A stretch of 64,000 bases of DNA from Streptomyces sp. Z26. Lineage in GTDB: Bacteria > Actinomycetota > Actinomycetes > Streptomycetales > Streptomycetaceae. Both the position numbers and the translations under genes were made by a program. Where the stretch lies: the NCBI RefSeq assembly GCF_003665095.1, contig NZ_RCHV01000002.1:4512501-4576500 (forward strand), in the 5' to 3' direction. The notes under the pieces are model-generated. The model was given only the letters and a program-made list of their open reading frames with translations, was not told the DNA's origin and ran no database searches. Shown here in pieces: positions 61,433 to 64,000 of this stretch. Every line of letters begins with the position of its first letter. Positions within the stretch are counted from its first letter, which is position 1.

Positions 61433-62641
61433 ATGGCACTCCAAACGTCCGCCGAGTCGCCGGTGCCCGTCGGGCAGCTGTCCCGGCTCATCGGTGAGTG
61501 GATCAACCGGCTCGGCGCGGTCTGGGTCGAGGGACAGATCACGCAGCTCAACCGGCGCTCCCGGCAGAGCTGGGTCTACCTCACGCTGCGCGACCCCTCG
61601 CACGAGGTCTCGGTCAACGTCGTGTGCCCGCCCGACGTGTTCGAGGAGGTCGCCGAGACGGTCACGCACGGCTCGCGGGTGGTGGTCCACGCCAAGCCGT
61701 CCTGGTACGCGCCGAGGGGGACGCTCTCGCTGCGCGCCGCGCGCGTCCGGCCGGTCGGCGTCGGTGAACTGCTCGTACGGCTGGAGCAGTTGAAGCGGAC
61801 GCTCGCCGCCGAGGGGCTGTTCGCGGCGGAGCGGAAGAAGCCGCTCCCGTTCCTGCCGCAGCGCATCGGCCTGGTCACGGGCCGCGCCTCGGACGCGGAG
61901 CGCGACGTCCTGCGGAACGCGTCGCTCCGCTGGCCCGCCGTCCGCTTCGAGGTGCGCCAGGTGGCGGTGCAGGGCGCCCGCGCGGTGCCGCAGGTCGTCG
62001 GCGCCGTACGGGAGTTGGACGCGCTGCCGGAGGTGGACCTGATCATCGTGGCGCGGGGCGGCGGCAGCCTGGAGGACCTGCTGCCGTTCTCGGACGAGGA
62101 GCTGGTGCGGACGGTCGCCGCGTGCCGTACGCCGGTGGTGTCCGCGATCGGCCACGAGCGCGACGCGCCCCTCCTCGACCTGGTCGCGGACCTGCGGGCG
62201 TCGACCCCGACGGACGCGGCGAAGCGGACGGTGCCGGACGTGGGGGAGGAGCACGAGCGGGTACGGGCACTGCGCGAGCGCGCCTGGCGGGTCGTCAACG
62301 GCTTCCTGGACCGCGAGGAACGCGGCCTGGCCGAGGTGCGCAGCAGACCCGCGCTCGCCGACCCGCACGCCGTCGTCGAGGACCGGGCGGAGGACGTCGC
62401 GTCGCTGCTGGGACGCGCCCGCCGTACGTTCGGGCACCGACTGGACCGCGCCGAGGACGACTTGGCGCACACACGGGCGCGGGTCGTGGCGCTCTCCCCG
62501 GCGGCCACGCTGGAGCGGGGGTACGCGGTGCTCCAGCGCGCGGACGGCTCCGTGGTCCGCAGACCGGGCGAGGCGGTGCCGGGGACGGCGCTGCGGGCGC
62601 GGGTGGCCGAGGGGGAGTTCGGGGTGACGGTGACCGAGTGA
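61433..62641 (+). CDS. xseA: Exodeoxyribonuclease VII large subunit
   Basis: 402 aa. N-terminal OB fold (VGQLSRLIGEWINRLGAVWVEGQITQLNRRSRQSWVYLTLRD, about 15-60), catalytic domain with IGLVTGRASDAERDVL, LIIVARGGGSLEDLLPFSDEELVRTVAACRTPVVSAIGHERDAPLLDLVADLRASTPTDAAK (about 200-265), then long helices and a C-terminal PAATLERGYAVLQ. With XseB it degrades single-stranded DNA in both directions, in recombination and repair. Its RecA-NDp promoter predicts induction by DNA damage. It lies divergently next to ispH, as in mycobacteria. Confidence 0.96.
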   Translation: MALQTSAESPVPVGQLSRLIGEWINRLGAVWVEGQITQLNRRSRQSWVYLTLRDPSHEVSVNVVCPPDVFEEVAETVTHGSRVVVHAKPSWYAPRGTLSLRAARVRPVGVGELLVRLEQLKRTLAAEGLFAAERKKPLPFLPQRIGLVTGRASDAERDVLRNASLRWPAVRFEVRQVAVQGARAVPQVVGAVRELDALPEVDLIIVARGGGSLEDLLPFSDEELVRTVAACRTPVVSAIGHERDAPLLDLVADLRASTPTDAAKRTVPDVGEEHERVRALRERAWRVVNGFLDREERGLAEVRSRPALADPHAVVEDRAEDVASLLGRARRTFGHRLDRAEDDLAHTRARVVALSPAATLERGYAVLQRADGSVVRRPGEAVPGTALRARVAEGEFGVTVTE

Positions 62642-62687
62642 CGCCGGGGACGGGACGGTCGCGGCGGCGCGTCGCGGCCGGACGGGG

Positions 62688-62710
62688 TTGTCACAGGCAC
62701 CCCCTAGCCT
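62688..62710 (+). promoter_or_regulatory. RecA-NDp (PafBC-type DNA-damage) promoter of xseB
   Basis: TTGTCACAGGC (62688-62698), N6 (ACCCCC), TAGCCT (62705-62710): 9 of 11 match TTGTCAGTGGC with exact spacing. TAGCCT is 7 nt from the xseB ATG, implying a leaderless transcript separate from xseA, 46 nt after the xseA stop. Confidence 0.72.
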
Positions 62711-62717
62711 GGGGGCC

Positions 62718-63056
62718 ATGACGACGGATGAGTCCACGGGGTCCACGTTGAGTTACGAGCAGGCGCGCGGTGAGCTGGTCGAGGTGGTGCAGCGGCTCGA
62801 AGCGGGCGGTTCGACGCTGGAGGAGTCGCTCGCACTGTGGGAGCGGGGCGAGGAGCTGGCGCGCGTCTGCCGCGACTGGCTGGAGGGCGCGCGGGCCCGG
62901 CTGGACGCGGTGCTGGAGGCGGACGCCGGAGCGGACGAGGCCGAGGACGACGAGGACGACGCGCTGGACGGTGGGGACGGCGCGGAGGCGGACGACGACG
63001 AGGACGGCGACGGGGACGACGAGGGCGCGGCCAGAACGGCGGCCGGTGTCAGCTGA
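62718..63056 (+). CDS. xseB: Exodeoxyribonuclease VII small subunit with acidic tail
   Basis: 112 aa. Residues 12-70 (LSYEQARGELVEVVQRLEAGGSTLEESLALWERGEELARVCRDWLEGARARLDAV) are the complete XseB helical hairpin. From about residue 72 to 105 the chain is almost all Asp, Glu, Gly and Ala, coded by a GAC/GAG-rich tract, so it is about 30 residues longer than typical XseB. The tail could mimic DNA or be neutral filler. XseB subunits coat the long helices of XseA to form the active nuclease. Confidence 0.93.
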   Translation: MTTDESTGSTLSYEQARGELVEVVQRLEAGGSTLEESLALWERGEELARVCRDWLEGARARLDAVLEADAGADEAEDDEDDALDGGDGAEADDDEDGDGDDEGAARTAAGVS

Positions 63057-63134
63057 GCCGCGCCCCGGCCCGTACGGCCCGTACGCCTCGGCTCGCTCCG
63101 GCCGCCACCTCGCCCGGCGTCACCTCGCGCGGTG

Positions 63135-63665
63135 TCACTCCGTACGGAGCGCCGCCGCCAGTTCCGTCAGCCGGTCGAGCGGGGCGGTGCCGGTGACCAC
63201 GGTCGTCGCGCCGGACTCCGTACGGACCAGGGCGTCGTACTTCCCGCCCTCGTAGCGGGTCCACTCCTCGCCGCCGACGCGCTCCGTCTTCGCGGTCTTC
63301 CGCGCGCCCTGCGTGACGGACCGGACGAACGGGCCGGCGGGGCCGTCGCTCTGTTCCACCGCGGCGTACTCCTCGCCCGGCGCCAGGAAGCCGAGGTGCC
63401 AGGCGGCGCCGTGGTCGCCGGTGCCCTCGTAGCGCACGGAAGTGGCGCGCCACTCGTCGGACAGCCCCTCGGGGGCCGCCACCGGGTACGGGGCGGCGCG
63501 GCGGGCCGTGCTCACCTCGATGCCGTAACCGACCGTCTTGACCGGGTCCTTGTCCTCGTCGTGCGGGACGAACAGGTAGATCAGCCCGGCGAAGAGGGTG
63601 ATCACGACGAGCGAGAGGACCATGTCCCGCGCCGTCTGGGTGCCGCGCTTCTTGTCTGCTGCCAC
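63135..63665 (-). CDS. DUF4245 membrane-anchored protein
   Basis: 176 aa. A short basic start (KKRGTQTARD), one transmembrane helix (MVLSLVVITLFAGLIYLFV, about 13-31), PHDEDKDPVKTVGYGIEV and then an extracellular domain (about 45-176) with YPVAAPEGLSDEWRATSVRYE and WHLGFLAPGEEYAAVEQSDG, all typical of DUF4245. Function unknown; conserved beside glpX in actinobacteria (Rv1100 in M. tuberculosis). Start placed at GTG 63665, since the conserved part begins there; ATGs at 63683 and 63689 are alternatives. Divergent from glpX. Confidence 0.82.
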   Translation of the reverse strand: MAADKKRGTQTARDMVLSLVVITLFAGLIYLFVPHDEDKDPVKTVGYGIEVSTARRAAPYPVAAPEGLSDEWRATSVRYEGTGDHGAAWHLGFLAPGEEYAAVEQSDGPAGPFVRSVTQGARKTAKTERVGGEEWTRYEGGKYDALVRTESGATTVVTGTAPLDRLTELAAALRTE

Positions 63666-63832
63666 ACCCCCATCGTCTCCCATGGCCATGTCGCGCCCGG
63701 CCACGGGGCCCCCGGGCCGCTGCTCCCGGCGGGTGCTCAAACGTGGGGTGGTCTGCTCATTCTGGCGGCGGCTCGGTACAGTCGGGGAACCCTCGCCCGT
63801 GCGGCCGCCGCCGCGGAGAAAGGTGCGTCCCG

Positions 63833-64000
63833 ATGACGGAACACCAGACGGAACGCCGGACGGAACACCACCAGCTCCCCTCGCCACTGGAGGTCAGCCC
63901 GGAGGCGCCCGACCGGAACCTCGCGCTCGAACTCGTACGCGTCACCGAGGCCGGTGCCATGGCCTCGGGCCGCTGGGTCGGTCGCGGCGACAAGAACGGC
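63833..64000 (+). CDS. glpX: Fructose-1,6-bisphosphatase class II, N-terminal 56 residues (runs off window)
   Basis: Incomplete at the right edge. LEVSPEAPDRNLALELVRVTEAGAMASGRWVGRGDKNG is the conserved N-terminus of GlpX-type fructose-1,6-bisphosphatases (gluconeogenesis, Mg2+/Mn2+-dependent), where E in VTEA and the following G.GDKN motif approach the active site. A tandem TEHQTERRTEHH lead precedes it; the DNA shows the repeat of GACGGAACACCA. Start at ATG with GAGAAAGG 9-12 nt upstream. A TACAGT -10 lies at about 63776. It sits beside DUF4245, as in other actinobacteria. Confidence 0.9.
   Translation, partial: MTEHQTERRTEHHQLPSPLEVSPEAPDRNLALELVRVTEAGAMASGRWVGRGDKNG

Overview
The window is very GC-rich, with strong G/C at third codon positions, GTG starts, and gene families typical of Streptomyces: Tad pili, WhiB, SpoIIE-type phosphatases, a DasR-type site on a chitinase gene, and AI-2E and DUF6542 proteins. 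I read it as a chromosomal segment of a Streptomyces or close relative. The right two thirds keep a set of genes that also lie near each other in Mycobacterium tuberculosis between about Rv1086 and Rv1112: short-chain cis-prenyltransferase, phoH2, an AI-2E protein, fumarase, glpX, DUF4245, xseB/xseA, ispH, DUF6542 and ychF.

Layout. 1-1514: 3' end of a probable Nramp metal transporter, a perfect 18-bp terminator stem, and a secreted GH18 chitinase read towards it from a promoter that overlaps a DasR-like site. 1788-13649: a Tad/Flp pilus locus on the + strand. It holds a zinc-ribbon/proline-rich protein, CpaB, a TadZ ATPase fused in frame to a TadE pseudopilin, TadE, TadA, TadB, TadC, the Flp pilin, a TadG-like protein, a lipoprotein, an OmpA-domain protein and an alpha/beta hydrolase. 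The prepilin peptidase lies separately at 15753. 13653-24625: WYL regulator, DinB-like protein, aldo-keto reductase, cis-prenyltransferase, PhoH2, a secreted SLT-like protein, an AI-2E permease, and an SPFH/ribbon-helix-helix pair with a palindromic operator. 24794-41844: an ABC exporter with its PadR regulator, an AhpD without AhpC, a SpoIIE/GAF/HATPase phosphatase, a methyltransferase, DUF402, class II and class I fumarases, a DUF1707 protein, a WhiB protein, a UvrA-like ABC protein, and an AraC-VOC pair.

42230-58127 is an integrated genomic island. Near-identical 20-bp copies of the 3' end of ychF flank it, and tandem ATCCCAGCAC repeats lie just inside both ends. It carries an AIPR-family protein, a frameshifted RelE-like/helicase N-terminal remnant, a cytosolic Ser/Thr kinase with a repeat tail, a type I restriction-modification system (hsdM-hsdS-hsdR), an HTH-fused N6-adenine methyltransferase and a divergent DUF6119/TIGR04141 protein. 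This is a phage-defence cargo, and no integrase is visible. The incoming element supplied a new ychF 3' end. The host's original 3' end and terminator now sit 16 kb away at 42153-42249.

58101-64000 is core genome: ychF, a DUF6542 membrane protein, ispH, xseA and xseB, a DUF4245 protein and the start of glpX. The xseA and xseB promoters both match the RecA-NDp (PafBC-type) DNA-damage promoter with exact spacing, and both transcripts look leaderless.
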